From Deltaproteobacteria bacterium (GTDB lineage Bacteria > Desulfobacterota > Desulfarculia > JACQYL01): a DNA stretch of 46,835 nt. Numbering within the stretch: the stretch's first letter is position 1; every line of letters begins with the position of its first letter. The notes beneath the pieces were generated by a model. It saw only the letters and a list, made by a program, of their open reading frames with translations. It ran no database searches and was not told the DNA's origin. Position numbers and translations under genes: made by a program. Of this stretch, positions 1 to 8,426 are shown piece after piece. The DNA lies in assembly GCA_016208165.1 (NCBI GenBank), contig JACQYL010000003.1, positions 1 through 46,835 on the forward strand, given 5' to 3'.

Positions 1-139
1 CACTTCGTTGACAAACGTACCGCGGACCGAACTCATAAAAATACCAGACCCAATCTCGAATCCGCTGTATTATATGCAATTAATTAGGTAATTCTTACTA
101 ACCATGCACCAACCAGTATCACAAAGGGCCAAAGTCCAG

Positions 140-169
140 GGGTCTTTCCGGCGTAAGCCGGAATGACCC
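140..169. repeat. Imperfect 13-bp hairpin, dispersed-repeat type
   Basis: Two 13-base arms (140-152 and 157-169) pair around a GTAA loop with a single mismatch. The CCGGC...GCCGG core with flanking AATGAC resembles short intergenic hairpin repeats scattered through many bacterial genomes. No U-tract follows, so a terminator role is not supported. Confidence 0.6.
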
Positions 170-188
170 TTGTTTAAGAGTCTTGGGA

Positions 189-233
189 GGGGTTTGGGGA
201 ACCCTTCTTCAGAAGGGTTCCCTAAGCAACCCC
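189..233. repeat. Long near-perfect hairpin
   Basis: An 11-12 bp perfect stem (197-207 with 212-222) closes on a TTCA loop and is extended by outer arms GGGGTT (189-194) and AACCCC (228-233). It lies 20 bases after the preceding hairpin. It may be a dispersed palindromic element or the end of a gene outside the window; I cannot tell which. Confidence 0.6.
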
Positions 234-275
234 TGAACAGATACGGCGATTTTCGCGATTATCCTCGCGGGCAAG

Positions 276-311
276 TTGACTTCAGGTATATCATGGGTAT
301 AAAATTTATAC
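276..311 (+). promoter_or_regulatory. brnTA promoter with palindromic operator
   Basis: TTGACT at 276-281 and TATAAA at 298-303 are separated by 16 bases. A perfect 15-base palindrome (297-311, GTATAAAATTTATAC) covers the -10 box, a natural place for the BrnA antitoxin or BrnTA complex to repress, since this family autoregulates. The predicted transcription start (about 310) is only some 6 bases before the brnT ATG at 316 and no Shine-Dalgarno sequence is present, suggesting a leaderless or almost leaderless message. Confidence 0.5.
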
Positions 312-315
312 TGAA

Positions 316-576
316 ATGCAATTCGAATTCGATCATCGAAAGAGCCTGAGCAACAAGAGGAAACACGGGATTGACTTTGTTGAAGCACAAGCTTTGTGGA
401 ATGATCCGGATCGAATCGAAATCCCGGCGAAAACCATGGATGAAGATAGGTTCCTCATAATCGGTAAAATTTCCGGTTCATACTGGTCCATCATCATCAC
501 GTGCCGGAAAGAGAGAGTCAGGATTATTTCCGCGCGTCGATCCCGCAAAGAGGAAATCAGGATCTATGAAAGCTAA
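316..576 (+). CDS. brnT: BrnT family toxin
   Basis: This 86-residue protein has the BrnT layout: an N-terminal F-E-F-D stretch, K-H-G-I-D-F-x-E-A near residue 17, a central strand with R-F-L-I-I-G, then R-I-I-S-A-R-R and a C-terminal E-x-R-x-Y. BrnT toxins are RelE-fold ribonucleases that halt translation under stress and are neutralised by BrnA. The gene overlaps brnA by 11 bases, the usual toxin-first order, which implies translational coupling. Length is normal for the family. The start is the only sensible ATG and has no Shine-Dalgarno sequence (see the promoter entry). Family assignment is firm; activity of this copy is inferred. Confidence 0.88.
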   Translation: MQFEFDHRKSLSNKRKHGIDFVEAQALWNDPDRIEIPAKTMDEDRFLIIGKISGSYWSIIITCRKERVRIISARRSRKEEIRIYES

Positions 577-799
577 AGACCTGGACAAGAAATTTGATGC
601 CGGGGAGGACATTACCGGGTTTCTCGATCTTTCAAAAGCCACAAGACCGGGGCAGGAACAGAAACGGGTCAATGTGGATTTTCCCTTATGGATGATTCAG
701 AACCTGGATAAGGAAGCCAGGCGCCTCGGAGTACCCCGACAATCCCTCATCAAAATGTGGATCGCGGAAAAATTGAAAGAGGCGGCCGGGCGCTCCTGA
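566..799 (+). CDS. brnA: BrnA-like ribbon-helix-helix antitoxin
   Basis: This 77-residue protein starts inside the end of brnT. Its C-terminal half, V-N-V-D-F-P-L-W followed by two helices rich in Lys, Arg and Leu (about residues 33-75), fits a CopG/RHH DNA-binding fold, as in BrnA antitoxins. The N-terminal half is acidic and probably wraps the toxin. It is expected to bind BrnT and repress the shared promoter through the palindrome at 297-311. It is at the short end of the BrnA range, and a generic CopG-family antitoxin is the alternative name. Confidence 0.82.
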   Translation: MKAKDLDKKFDAGEDITGFLDLSKATRPGQEQKRVNVDFPLWMIQNLDKEARRLGVPRQSLIKMWIAEKLKEAAGRS

Positions 800-982
800 T
801 TCGCACAATGACAGATGGGTCAAATCCACGATCGGCGTTAGAATTTCTTTGATGCGTCACCGAAAAAGGCTTTTCCGCAACACTTACATCCATCACGAAA
901 ACCGTCTTCGACTTACCTCGGGAGGCCCAGGCATGGTTTTCTTTGGCGATGGATTCCGAATCGACAGCAAGGAGGCGATACC

Positions 983-2536
983 ATGACTCGCATGCGTTTC
1001 AAGCTATGGTCCGTCGTTTGTCTCCTTTTCGTCGGGATTTCCTTGGCCGGTTCGATCTGCCGGTCGGAAGGCCCGGAGTTTCCTTTCGGCGCCCTGGAAA
1101 CCGGTCTTTTCGAGGAATCGAATGCGCCGTGCGGATCCGATTCGGCGAACCAAGCGGATCCGGCCCGCGAAACCGGTCGAGCGTTCCCTCCCTTCCCCAG
1201 GGTTCCAAAGCTCACGAGAGTTGAGGAGGGTAATACATTTCTTCCGCTGTCGGACAACAAGATCGGCTACACGATACAGGTCAAAGGGGACGGCTCCTAC
1301 TGGGTTTCCGATACCGACGTTTCCGGCGAACTGGAAGTGCGGATCAGCTATCGGTTCTTTGAAACCATAAGCGGCGGGGGCGACCGGTTTATTGTGGTCA
1401 ATACCCCCATGAACGCGCCCATGGGTTGGTTTTCGCACAGCGGTCCGGAGCATTCATGGTCCCTGGGGATCGTGGGTGAATCCTATACCGTGTTCAATGC
1501 CACGCCGGATTGGGTTACGGAAGAGGTGTTAAGACTGAACGTTCAAGGCTTGCCCGTGGGAACGTATGTCTTTTACCATGCGTATGACCGAAATCCCAAC
1601 GGCTTGCCGGACTTCGAGTCGCTGGAATATGACTACGCGGTCGCGCGCGTAAAGAATCCCATCTCCGTATCGCTTTCGGGCGGCCCGCTTTCCGGCAAGG
1701 CTCCGCTGGATGTAACGTTTCAGGTCGTTGTAAACGATCCGAAAAACATCAAGGACACCTGTACGTTTGTGGTGGGAGACCAGCGGTCCGGGTGCGCGGT
1801 GTATAACCAGCAGACGTTTACATCGGACGGCGTCTATAAGGCGTGGGCCGAGGTTAAGGATATGTACGGACGGGAGGTCAAGAGCAACGAACTCACCGTT
1901 ACCGTCGATCCGGCCTCCGTCCCGGTCAACCGGCCTCCCACGGTGTCCAATCTGTCGGTAACGCCCTCCCAGGTTTCTTCCTATGATGAAGACTTCATTA
2001 TCAGCTACTATTACGACGATCCCGACGGCGTGGATGATGTGGTGACGCACCATATAGGCCTAGGCGCCTCGTCGTTGTCCTACCCGGCCGGAGGCTCGGG
2101 CCGCTTCCAGGAGGTCTATCGATTTGTCGAGCCGTCGACTCCCGGCATCCACTATATCGACGTATACGTGAAGGATTCGGCGGGGCACGCCAGCAATACC
2201 TTGAGCAGTTCCATCTACTTGGACTTGAAGAAACCCTGCGGAACGCATGTCGAGGAAGGTGGAGACGCCGCGGAGGAACACTGGATCGACCTGGGCCGGC
2301 CGTCGGGGAAATTCTGGTTCGACTACGAGACCTACGATCAGGAAGATCGAATCACCATTTGGTACGAAGGCAAGAAAAAGTTCGATTCCGGGTGCGTCGG
2401 CACCAACGGCAATCGGAGCACCCAGGTACTGTATTCGGGAAGTTCGACACAGGTGGAGGTTTTCGTGGAACCCAACTGCGCGGGTGGAACCGGCACCAAG
2501 TGGAAATTTACCGTGTATTGCCCTCTTCCGTATTAG
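983..2536 (+). CDS. Secreted multi-domain beta-sandwich protein (PKD/Ig-like)
   Basis: This is a 517-residue exported protein. It has a Sec signal peptide (MTRMRFK, then a hydrophobic core to about residue 23) and an excellent ribosome site, AAGGAGG seven bases before the ATG. About residues 85-230 form an all-beta region of unknown type. About 232-310 is PKD-like (G-K-A-P-L-D-V-T-F motif). About 315-412 is Ig-like, opening with N-R-P-P-T-V. The last 95 residues form a separate Gly-rich domain with D-R-I-T-I-W-Y-E-G and paired Cys. No catalytic motif is visible, so a surface adhesion or binding role is a guess. It is transcribed alone, convergent with the MaoC gene. Confidence 0.7.
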   Translation: MTRMRFKLWSVVCLLFVGISLAGSICRSEGPEFPFGALETGLFEESNAPCGSDSANQADPARETGRAFPPFPRVPKLTRVEEGNTFLPLSDNKIGYTIQVKGDGSYWVSDTDVSGELEVRISYRFFETISGGGDRFIVVNTPMNAPMGWFSHSGPEHSWSLGIVGESYTVFNATPDWVTEEVLRLNVQGLPVGTYVFYHAYDRNPNGLPDFESLEYDYAVARVKNPISVSLSGGPLSGKAPLDVTFQVVVNDPKNIKDTCTFVVGDQRSGCAVYNQQTFTSDGVYKAWAEVKDMYGREVKSNELTVTVDPASVPVNRPPTVSNLSVTPSQVSSYDEDFIISYYYDDPDGVDDVVTHHIGLGASSLSYPAGGSGRFQEVYRFVEPSTPGIHYIDVYVKDSAGHASNTLSSSIYLDLKKPCGTHVEEGGDAAEEHWIDLGRPSGKFWFDYETYDQEDRITIWYEGKKKFDSGCVGTNGNRSTQVLYSGSSTQVEVFVEPNCAGGTGTKWKFTVYCPLPY

Positions 2537-2630
2537 CCGACGGGAGATGAGAAGGACACGGATACCGCTTTCATGCACCTTCTCTTGCCTGACTGGTTCC
2601 AACACGGGATGGACGATACGCCCGACCCAT

Positions 2631-2660
2631 CCGGCGTCCGGCGTCCGGCGTCCGACGTCC
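2631..2660. repeat. Four tandem copies of a 7-bp unit
   Basis: The unit CCGGCGT is repeated three times exactly and once with one change (CCGACGT), followed by CC. It lies between convergent genes just before the stop codon of the MaoC-like gene. Such tracts can vary in copy number by slippage; it lies outside any coding region. Confidence 0.85.
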
Positions 2661-2676
2661 AGTATTTTTTCGCCTT

Positions 2677-3108
2677 CTAGATCAGTCCACGGATCAGACT
2701 CGCGGTTGCGATCCCCTTGACCACGATTTCTCCCTGTTGATTCTCGATAACACCGTGCAACTCGATGATTTCATGCTTCGGGTCGATTCTTGTGATGGTC
2801 ATATGGGCCGTGACCGTATCGCCGATATACACCGGCTTGACGAACTCGATGGTCTGCGAACGGTAAATAGCTCCGATACCGGGCAGGTACATGCCCACCA
2901 GGGTGGAAAAAAGCGATGCCGTGAGCATTCCATGGACCACCCGCTGTTTGAAAAAGGTGCGGCTCGCGTAGTCCTCGTCAACGTGAAGGGGATTGGTGTC
3001 CGAGGTGATGGCGATGAAACGGTCAACGTCTTCCTGGGTAATCTTTTTTGAAAGACGGGCCGACTGCCCCCCGGAAAGATCTGAATATCCGGTCAGCGTG
3101 AACTCCAT
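2677..3108 (-). CDS. MaoC-like (R)-specific enoyl-CoA hydratase
   Basis: This is a 143-residue hotdog-fold protein. The hydratase-2 motif is present: D-T-N-P-L-H near residues 37-42 supplies the catalytic Asp and His, followed by V-V-H-G-M. The family hydrates trans-2-enoyl-CoA to (R)-3-hydroxyacyl-CoA (PhaJ type). The ATG at 3108 is chosen because AAAGGAG lies five bases upstream; an earlier in-frame ATG at 3174 has no such site. The gene is 92 bases downstream of a sensor kinase on the same strand, with no other fatty-acid gene beside it. The exact acyl-CoA substrate cannot be read from the sequence. Confidence 0.85.
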   Translation of the reverse strand: MEFTLTGYSDLSGGQSARLSKKITQEDVDRFIAITSDTNPLHVDEDYASRTFFKQRVVHGMLTASLFSTLVGMYLPGIGAIYRSQTIEFVKPVYIGDTVTAHMTITRIDPKHEIIELHGVIENQQGEIVVKGIATASLIRGLI

Positions 3109-3200
3109 TTGACTCCTTTCCTTGATGGCCGAGATCCCTTGCTTTCTTTCCATATCAAGGGACCTGAAACACAACTGACTGCGGCTCTCTCAACGCGCTG

Positions 3201-5789
3201 TCAGGCTTCATCCAATGCCTTACGGACCTTTTCAGCCAACGTTTGGTTTGAAAAAGGCTTCTGGATGAAGTGAACCCCTTCGTCCAGTACACCGCGATGA
3301 GCGATGACGTTGTCAGTGTATCCGGACATGTACAGCACCTTCAAAGAGGGCTGTTCGGAAGATAGTTTCTCGTACAGTTCCCTGCCGTTCAGTCCGGGCA
3401 TGACCACGTCGGTCAACAGCAAGTGCAACGGACCATGGTGCAATGCCAATGTCCCCTGCGCTTCCTCGCTGCTTTGCGCAGAAATGATCGTGTATCCCCG
3501 CCGCGTTAATACGGTCTCCGCCAACCGGCGGACCTGTTCATTATCCTCCACCAATAGAATGGTTTCGGAACCTTTTAAGTCCGTAGCCGCTTTCTTATCC
3601 GTATCTTCTTTAGCAGGCGCTTTTCCGGCAATGGGCAGGTAGATTTTGAAGGTTGTCCCATTGCCGGGTTCGCTGTAGACCCAGATGTTGCCTGCGTGTT
3701 GTTTGACAATGCCGTAGACCGTGGCAAGGCCCAGGCCGGTGCCTCGCTCCCCTTTCGTGGAAAAAAACGGCTCGAAAATCTGCTTTCGTGTCTCTTCATC
3801 CATACCATGTCCGGTGTCGCTGATGGCCAGCATGACATACTGCCCCGGCGACACGTCCGGATGCGTTTCCGCGTATGATTCGTCCAGGTCGGTAATGGTA
3901 GTTTCAATGGTCAGCGCGCCGCCGTCCCGCATGGCGTCGGCTGCATTGACGGCAAGATTCATGATCACCTGTTCCATCTGTCCGACATCCGCCATGACAG
4001 GCAGGACACCGGGTAAAGAAACAATCTTGATCACGATATCTTCGGGGATCGTGCGCCGCAACAGGCTCCGGAAACCTTCAATGGTCTCGTTGATATCCAC
4101 CGCTTTGAATTCCAAGGTCTGCTTGCGGCTGAAGGCGAGCAGCTGGCGCACAAGGTCCCGGGCACGGTTTCCCGCATTAAGAATTTCGTTCACCGATTCG
4201 CGCCGGTTATCGTTGCGACCCAGATCTTCCAACAACATATCGCTGTAGCCGAGGATGGGGGAAAGCAGATTGTTCAGATCATGCGCCACCCCCCCTGCCA
4301 ATCGACCCACCGATTCCATTTTCCGGGCTTGCACCAGCAGATCGTGTAGCTTATTCCGCGCCGCCTCCGCCTGCTTACGATTGGTGATGTCCTCGGTCAG
4401 GATCACGATTCCTCCCACCGAGTTGTCAGACTTGTACCAGGGACGGACTTCCCACAGCAGCCATTGGATGGTTCCGTCCATCCTCTTGAAACATTCCTCA
4501 TCCACTCGTGAAACCTCACCGTTCATCCCCCGGCGATGCACCTCTTTCCAGTGATCCGGAATCTCCGGAAAGACCTCGTAGTGGGATCGGCCGATGATGT
4601 CCCGGTTTCCAAGACGATAGTCTGAAATCCATCGGCTGCTGACGGCGAGGTAGCGCATCTCGCGGTCGAACATGGCTATGGCGGCCGGCGTATGCTTGAT
4701 GAGCAACCTCAGTTGTGCTTCACTCTCCTTCAACATCAGCTCAGCCTGCTTGCGTGGCGTGATGTCGCGGGCAATACCCAAAACGCCGGCTATCCGTCCT
4801 TCACGGTCGTAGATGGGCGCTTTAATGGTTTCCAATAATTCATGGTGCCCGTCGTCCGGGAACGTAATCTCTTCTTCGTTTACACATGGCTTGCCCGCAG
4901 CCATGGCCGCTCGATCTTTTTCCCTGAAGAAATCCGCCAGCTCCTTGTCCACGAAGTCATAATCCGTCTTGCCGACGATCTCGGCTTCTCGAGCGCCGAA
5001 GAAACGCTCAAACCTCGCATTACAGGACAGATATACCCCATCCGGGTCCTTCAACCAGACCAGATCGGGCAGTGTATCGATCAGTATGCGCAAGTGCATT
5101 TCGCTTTTCCGGAGCGCTTCCTGGGCCTGTCTTTTTGCCAGGAAGCCGGCGATAGAGTCTGCGACCCTGCGATACATGGCAATCAGATCCGGCGAGAAGC
5201 GTCCTTCGCGATGATCGTTGAGTTGTATCAGTCCGAAGGTCTCCCCGGCGGAACGCAAAGGGATAAGGGCGACGGATTCGTAGCCCGAACTGTTACACCG
5301 GTTGCGGGTGCGCGCCTGGCGGTCGGCATCGGTTGTAGTTGCAAGTAGTCTGGTCGTGCAATTGCTCCAGAAACTGCCGTCTGCGGTGAAAAAGTTTTTG
5401 GAGGGATCAAATCTTCCGCAAAGAATATTACCGCACATACACTCCAGAAGGGGGTTGCCGTCTCTGTCGCGCTCGACTTCACCATCCTCTTTATACGAGC
5501 AGAGATACCTCTCCATCTTAACAAACTCATCCGGAAATCCCGAAGTCACGAAATATGGAAAATCCGGCCCATCCTTGAGTCGTATAGCCACAGCCTCACA
5601 CCCCGACCAATGCTTCAGACGGTGCAGGATGCTCCCCAACAAATCATCCAGCCTTTCAGTCTCATTGATCAGCTGAAGGACCTCGAGAACCATCAGATGT
5701 TCCTTTTCAATGAGCCCACGCTCGAGTTCGGCTGATTCCAATTCTTGAACTCTTTTTTCCAGTTCTTCGTAGGTCGGCTTTTTGAGCAT
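3201..5789 (-). CDS. Hybrid histidine kinase, GAF-PAS-PAS-HisKA-HATPase-REC
   Basis: This is an 862-residue soluble hybrid sensor kinase. It starts with a short coiled coil (KKPTYEELEKRVQELE), then a GAF-like domain with several Cys (to about 230), two PAS domains (about 240-355 and 360-480), HisKA with H in G-G-V-A-H-D-L-N-N-L-L, a full HATPase (N-box, D-T-G-H-G-M, G-T-G-L-G-L) and a C-terminal receiver with D in L-T-D-V-V-M-P. There are no membrane segments, so it senses a cytoplasmic signal. The ATG at 5789 is preferred over 5795 and 5837 because AGGTGA sits five bases upstream. No output regulator is adjacent, so its target is unknown. Confidence 0.9.
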   Translation of the reverse strand: MLKKPTYEELEKRVQELESAELERGLIEKEHLMVLEVLQLINETERLDDLLGSILHRLKHWSGCEAVAIRLKDGPDFPYFVTSGFPDEFVKMERYLCSYKEDGEVERDRDGNPLLECMCGNILCGRFDPSKNFFTADGSFWSNCTTRLLATTTDADRQARTRNRCNSSGYESVALIPLRSAGETFGLIQLNDHREGRFSPDLIAMYRRVADSIAGFLAKRQAQEALRKSEMHLRILIDTLPDLVWLKDPDGVYLSCNARFERFFGAREAEIVGKTDYDFVDKELADFFREKDRAAMAAGKPCVNEEEITFPDDGHHELLETIKAPIYDREGRIAGVLGIARDITPRKQAELMLKESEAQLRLLIKHTPAAIAMFDREMRYLAVSSRWISDYRLGNRDIIGRSHYEVFPEIPDHWKEVHRRGMNGEVSRVDEECFKRMDGTIQWLLWEVRPWYKSDNSVGGIVILTEDITNRKQAEAARNKLHDLLVQARKMESVGRLAGGVAHDLNNLLSPILGYSDMLLEDLGRNDNRRESVNEILNAGNRARDLVRQLLAFSRKQTLEFKAVDINETIEGFRSLLRRTIPEDIVIKIVSLPGVLPVMADVGQMEQVIMNLAVNAADAMRDGGALTIETTITDLDESYAETHPDVSPGQYVMLAISDTGHGMDEETRKQIFEPFFSTKGERGTGLGLATVYGIVKQHAGNIWVYSEPGNGTTFKIYLPIAGKAPAKEDTDKKAATDLKGSETILLVEDNEQVRRLAETVLTRRGYTIISAQSSEEAQGTLALHHGPLHLLLTDVVMPGLNGRELYEKLSSEQPSLKVLYMSGYTDNVIAHRGVLDEGVHFIQKPFSNQTLAEKVRKALDEA

Positions 5790-5965
5790 GATCATCACCT
5801 GTGTTTCCGGGATCGAGCCGAGTTGAACATTCTGCATCTATGCCTGAAACCAGTCCCGGTCGATAGTACCCGATGAATTCTTCAATGACCGGCAAACGCC
5901 TTGAAGGCGCCGCGCGCCCCGAACTCAACCCGGAGAGGTGGAAACCGGAGAGGCCGAGGTTTGCC

Positions 5966-5993
5966 AGTATATCAAAAGTTGGCCCAAAAACAA
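5966..5993 (-). promoter_or_regulatory. Candidate sigma-70 promoter for the hybrid kinase
   Basis: Reading the minus strand, TTGTTT (5993-5988) and TATACT (5971-5966) are 16 bases apart, giving a start near 5960 and a leader of about 170 bases. It follows directly after the candidate terminator of the upstream short transcript. Confidence 0.4.
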
Positions 5994-6016
5994 AATACAG
6001 GAGCGCTCCGCGCCTC
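5986..6016 (-). terminator. Candidate intrinsic terminator
   Basis: On the minus strand a short GC-rich hairpin (GCGC-GGA-GCGC, extended by two pairs around a bulged G, 6016-6001) is followed by a U-rich tail (5997-5986, ten T of twelve). It would end transcription from the sigma-54 promoter at 6214-6230. The stem is short, so confidence is modest. Confidence 0.35.
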
Positions 6017-6204
6017 TCGCCGAGTTCACATTAGATCGGATCGGAACCTCGACGCCGGTGGACGGTAGTGAAGGCCGAGTCTGATAATCCTCCAATGCCG
6101 GTCCGCGGATTGCAGGCCGCCCCTAGCGGGAATCCGTCATGAGGCGCCGGAATGGACAAGCGCTACATGCGTGAAACTCGCGAAGGATTGTAGCTTTTCG
6201 CAGT
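5986..6204 (-). ncRNA. Candidate sigma-54-dependent small RNA, about 220 nt
   Basis: This stretch is bounded by a strong -24/-12 promoter (predicted start about 6204) and a candidate terminator (5986-6016). It holds no plausible reading frame: its ATGs are followed almost at once by stops. The downstream kinase has its own candidate promoter after the terminator. The simplest reading is a short non-coding RNA; the alternative is a long regulated leader of the kinase message. Rests on signals only. Confidence 0.3.
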
Positions 6205-6213
6205 AGAAACCAA

Positions 6214-6230
6214 GTGCAGTTTGTGTGCCA
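6214..6230 (-). promoter_or_regulatory. Sigma-54 (-24/-12) promoter
   Basis: On the minus strand the sequence TGGCACACAAACTGCA has the invariant GG (6229-6228) and GC (6217-6216) exactly ten bases apart, and TGGCAC matches the -24 consensus fully. The predicted start is about 6204. The enhancer-like sites at 6302-6346 lie about 100-140 bases upstream, a normal enhancer distance. Confidence 0.6.
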
Positions 6231-6301
6231 TTTGCAGTATCCGATTAATTTTACTTGGATTCTTCATTTGTGGGCCGAGACGGATTCCTGCATATTGCCC
6301 C

Positions 6302-6346
6302 AAAATTGAGCAGCAGCCCTCCGCAGGTTGCTCAATTTTTGAGCAA
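6302..6346. promoter_or_regulatory. Triple TTGAGCA half-site, putative enhancer
   Basis: TTGCTCAA (6328-6335) and TTGAGCAA (6339-6346) form a perfect inverted repeat with a three-base centre. A third half-site (AAAATTGAGCA, 6302-6312) forms an 11-base inverted repeat with 6329-6339. A weaker half-site (GCTCAA) follows at 6358-6363. The position relative to the -24/-12 promoter fits an upstream activator site for a bacterial enhancer-binding protein. A hairpin in RNA is also possible. Confidence 0.5.
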
Positions 6347-6695
6347 TCCATTTATGCCGCTCAACGGGCATGCCGACGTTGTTGCGTGAGTTGCTACGGG
6401 ACTTGGGGGGCGGGCCGCCGTGTTTCGTTTACTGGAATGAGCGCCGTTGAACATCCGAGGAAACGGGGCGGGGCACGCTGTCTAGTGGAAGGCTTGAGGC
6501 GAAATTGAGGCGGTCATCCGCGTGTTGCATCGGCTTTAGGGTTCCGCCGCTCTCGAACAGGCTTCGATCGGCCTATTCCCTTTTGTTTTCTTTCCCGCAC
6601 ACCCGTCCGCAACGGCGGCATTGAAGGCATCGTGGGGGAATCGGACGATCATTGGAACACGCATGGGTGCGACTCCTCTCAAGACACAGATCGTG
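6347..6695. other. Intergenic, no supported gene
   Basis: Between the enhancer-like repeats and the end of the cytochrome c gene I see no reading frame with a ribosome site and no recognisable protein or RNA. The short frames on both strands look like chance. Confidence 0.5.
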
Positions 6696-7064
6696 TCACA
6701 GGGTTCCGAGATAGGCAATCAACTGGTCCCTTTCTTCGTCGTTAAGACGATCGGCATAAGAAGGCATGTTCTTGTATGGCGTTTTGAGCTGCTTTGTTAC
6801 ATTCTCTTCCGTCGCCTCTCTACCGCTCGCCGGCAGCGTGTCCCGCTTAAAGAGACCTTTCAGGCCGGGACCGATCTTGGCTTCTTCGCTGTCGGTAACA
6901 TGACAATGCGCGCATCCTTCGCTTGCAAACAATTGCGAGCCTTGCTTGGCCGCCGGATCGTCCGGATGCATGGCAAAGGATCGCACCAGGGCGAACAAGA
7001 CCGCCACGCAGACAAGCGTGACCCACACCGCAACGGAAGCCTGATTCAGGTGGGTTTTCCTCAT
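6696..7064 (-). CDS. Membrane-anchored class I cytochrome c
   Basis: This 122-residue protein has an uncleaved N-terminal anchor (about residues 10-30) and one periplasmic cytochrome c domain. The heme site is C-A-H-C-H (51-55) and the probable axial Met is Met100 in N-M-P-S-Y-A. It would carry electrons on the outer face of the inner membrane. It is the last gene of an operon, 14 bases after the ferric-reductase-like gene, with GGGAGG upstream of the ATG. The neighbour suggests it either feeds or accepts electrons from that flavocytochrome; direction and partner are inferred. Confidence 0.9.
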   Translation of the reverse strand: MRKTHLNQASVAVWVTLVCVAVLFALVRSFAMHPDDPAAKQGSQLFASEGCAHCHVTDSEEAKIGPGLKGLFKRDTLPASGREATEENVTKQLKTPYKNMPSYADRLNDEERDQLIAYLGTL

Positions 7065-7078
7065 AATGGCCGTCCTCC

Positions 7079-8398
7079 CTATTCCAAGAAAGAAAAGATC
7101 TCGACTCGAATTCGTTTATCCCGGACATGCATGTTCTTAAGAGCGGCGACGACCGCTTTCAGCATCGGCGGCGGACCGCACACATAAAACGTTTTCTCAC
7201 CCAGGTCTTCACCGCACAGCCGCTCGATTTTTTCCCCATCGACATGACCGGTCTCCCCCTGCCATCCTTCGTTTGGTCTGCTGAGTACATGAACGACCTT
7301 GAGTCGAGGATGTCCGCCGGCCTCGATTTCTGAAAGCTCTTTTCGGAAGACGATTCGGCTTTTTTCTCTGTTTGCATACACAAGCAGCACGGAACGGGTA
7401 TCCTGCGTGTCACGCATGTGACGCAGCATACTCATCAGGGGAGTGATACCTATTCCGCCCGCCACGAACACGAGGTCATTCTCTTCCGGATGCAGCACGT
7501 AGGAAAACCGGCCGAATGCTCCGTGAACGGCCGCTCTATCGCCGACTTTCGTCCGGCCCATGGTCGACGTAAAATCGCCTGAAGCCTTGATGGTCGAACT
7601 CACATAATCCTCTTCCGTCGGAGAAGAGGAGATGGTCCAATGATGCTCTTCCACGGGCAGATTTCTATTGCGGTAAAAGGTAACGAAATGAAACTGACCG
7701 GGAAGGTAACGATAGATGGGCCGGCCTTCGGGCGGGCTCATCCTGACGGTCCAGACATCCTCGGTTTCCGGTTGAACGTCGATCACTCGGTAGGCTTGAC
7801 GCTTGAGGCGCCGAGGTCGAACCAGCACATGATAGACGAACAGACAGATCGCCGAGACCAAAGCGACGACCCACAGCGCCTTCATGCCGGCCGGCCTCAG
7901 ATCGTGCCCCACCACCCAGCTCTGGGTGAACGCCATGGCGATGATCAACGGGCCTCCGATGTCGTGACCCAGTCGCCACTTCTCAAATTTGACTCCGAAC
8001 GATCTCTGAAAGCTGCTCAGACAGATATTGAGGAGCAGAATCAGGAGGGTCGCCTTGCCGAGCCAGATAACCCACGGGAGGTCGAGTCCTACGAGGAGGC
8101 GCCATCCTCCTCCCCCGGCAGCCAGGAGCAGGGGATGAGCCAACAGAAGAAACCCCGCGAACACGGCCATACGCTTGTGGAACCGGATCAGGATATCAAA
8201 ACCAAATGCCCTTTCAATCCATTGTATCCTGGCCGCCATGACGAACTGGAGAATGAGGATCACGAATGCCATGAGCGCGCAATGTTTGCCGAGCTCGGAT
8301 GCAAACCTCTTGGGTTCCACATCGAGCAACGCTGCCAGGACCACCGGCAGAGAAACCAAGCCCGTATACAAAACAAGACGTGAAACAGCTCCAAGCAT
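7079..8398 (-). CDS. Ferric-reductase-like flavocytochrome b (FAD/NAD)
   Basis: This 439-residue protein combines a six- or seven-helix ferric-reductase-type heme b domain (about 1-195) with an FNR module (about 205-435). Histidines in R-F-H-K-R, L-L-A-H-P, L-G-H-D-I-G and V-G-H-D are candidate heme ligands. The flavin site is H-H-W-T-I-S-S-S (an R-x-Y-S/T variant) and the nucleotide site is G-G-I-G-I-T-P, ending with Y-V-C-G-P-P-P-M. No 2Fe-2S motif is present. The family passes electrons from NAD(P)H across the membrane through two hemes. It lies 28 bases after a MASE3 kinase gene and is followed by a cytochrome c, a plausible acceptor. The substrate is unknown; NADPH-oxidase-like activity is possible. 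Confidence 0.85.
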   Translation of the reverse strand: MLGAVSRLVLYTGLVSLPVVLAALLDVEPKRFASELGKHCALMAFVILILQFVMAARIQWIERAFGFDILIRFHKRMAVFAGFLLLAHPLLLAAGGGGWRLLVGLDLPWVIWLGKATLLILLLNICLSSFQRSFGVKFEKWRLGHDIGGPLIIAMAFTQSWVVGHDLRPAGMKALWVVALVSAICLFVYHVLVRPRRLKRQAYRVIDVQPETEDVWTVRMSPPEGRPIYRYLPGQFHFVTFYRNRNLPVEEHHWTISSSPTEEDYVSSTIKASGDFTSTMGRTKVGDRAAVHGAFGRFSYVLHPEENDLVFVAGGIGITPLMSMLRHMRDTQDTRSVLLVYANREKSRIVFRKELSEIEAGGHPRLKVVHVLSRPNEGWQGETGHVDGEKIERLCGEDLGEKTFYVCGPPPMLKAVVAALKNMHVRDKRIRVEIFSFLE

Positions 8399-8426
8399 GG
8401 GAAATCTCTGTTTTTGAAAACGGCGT

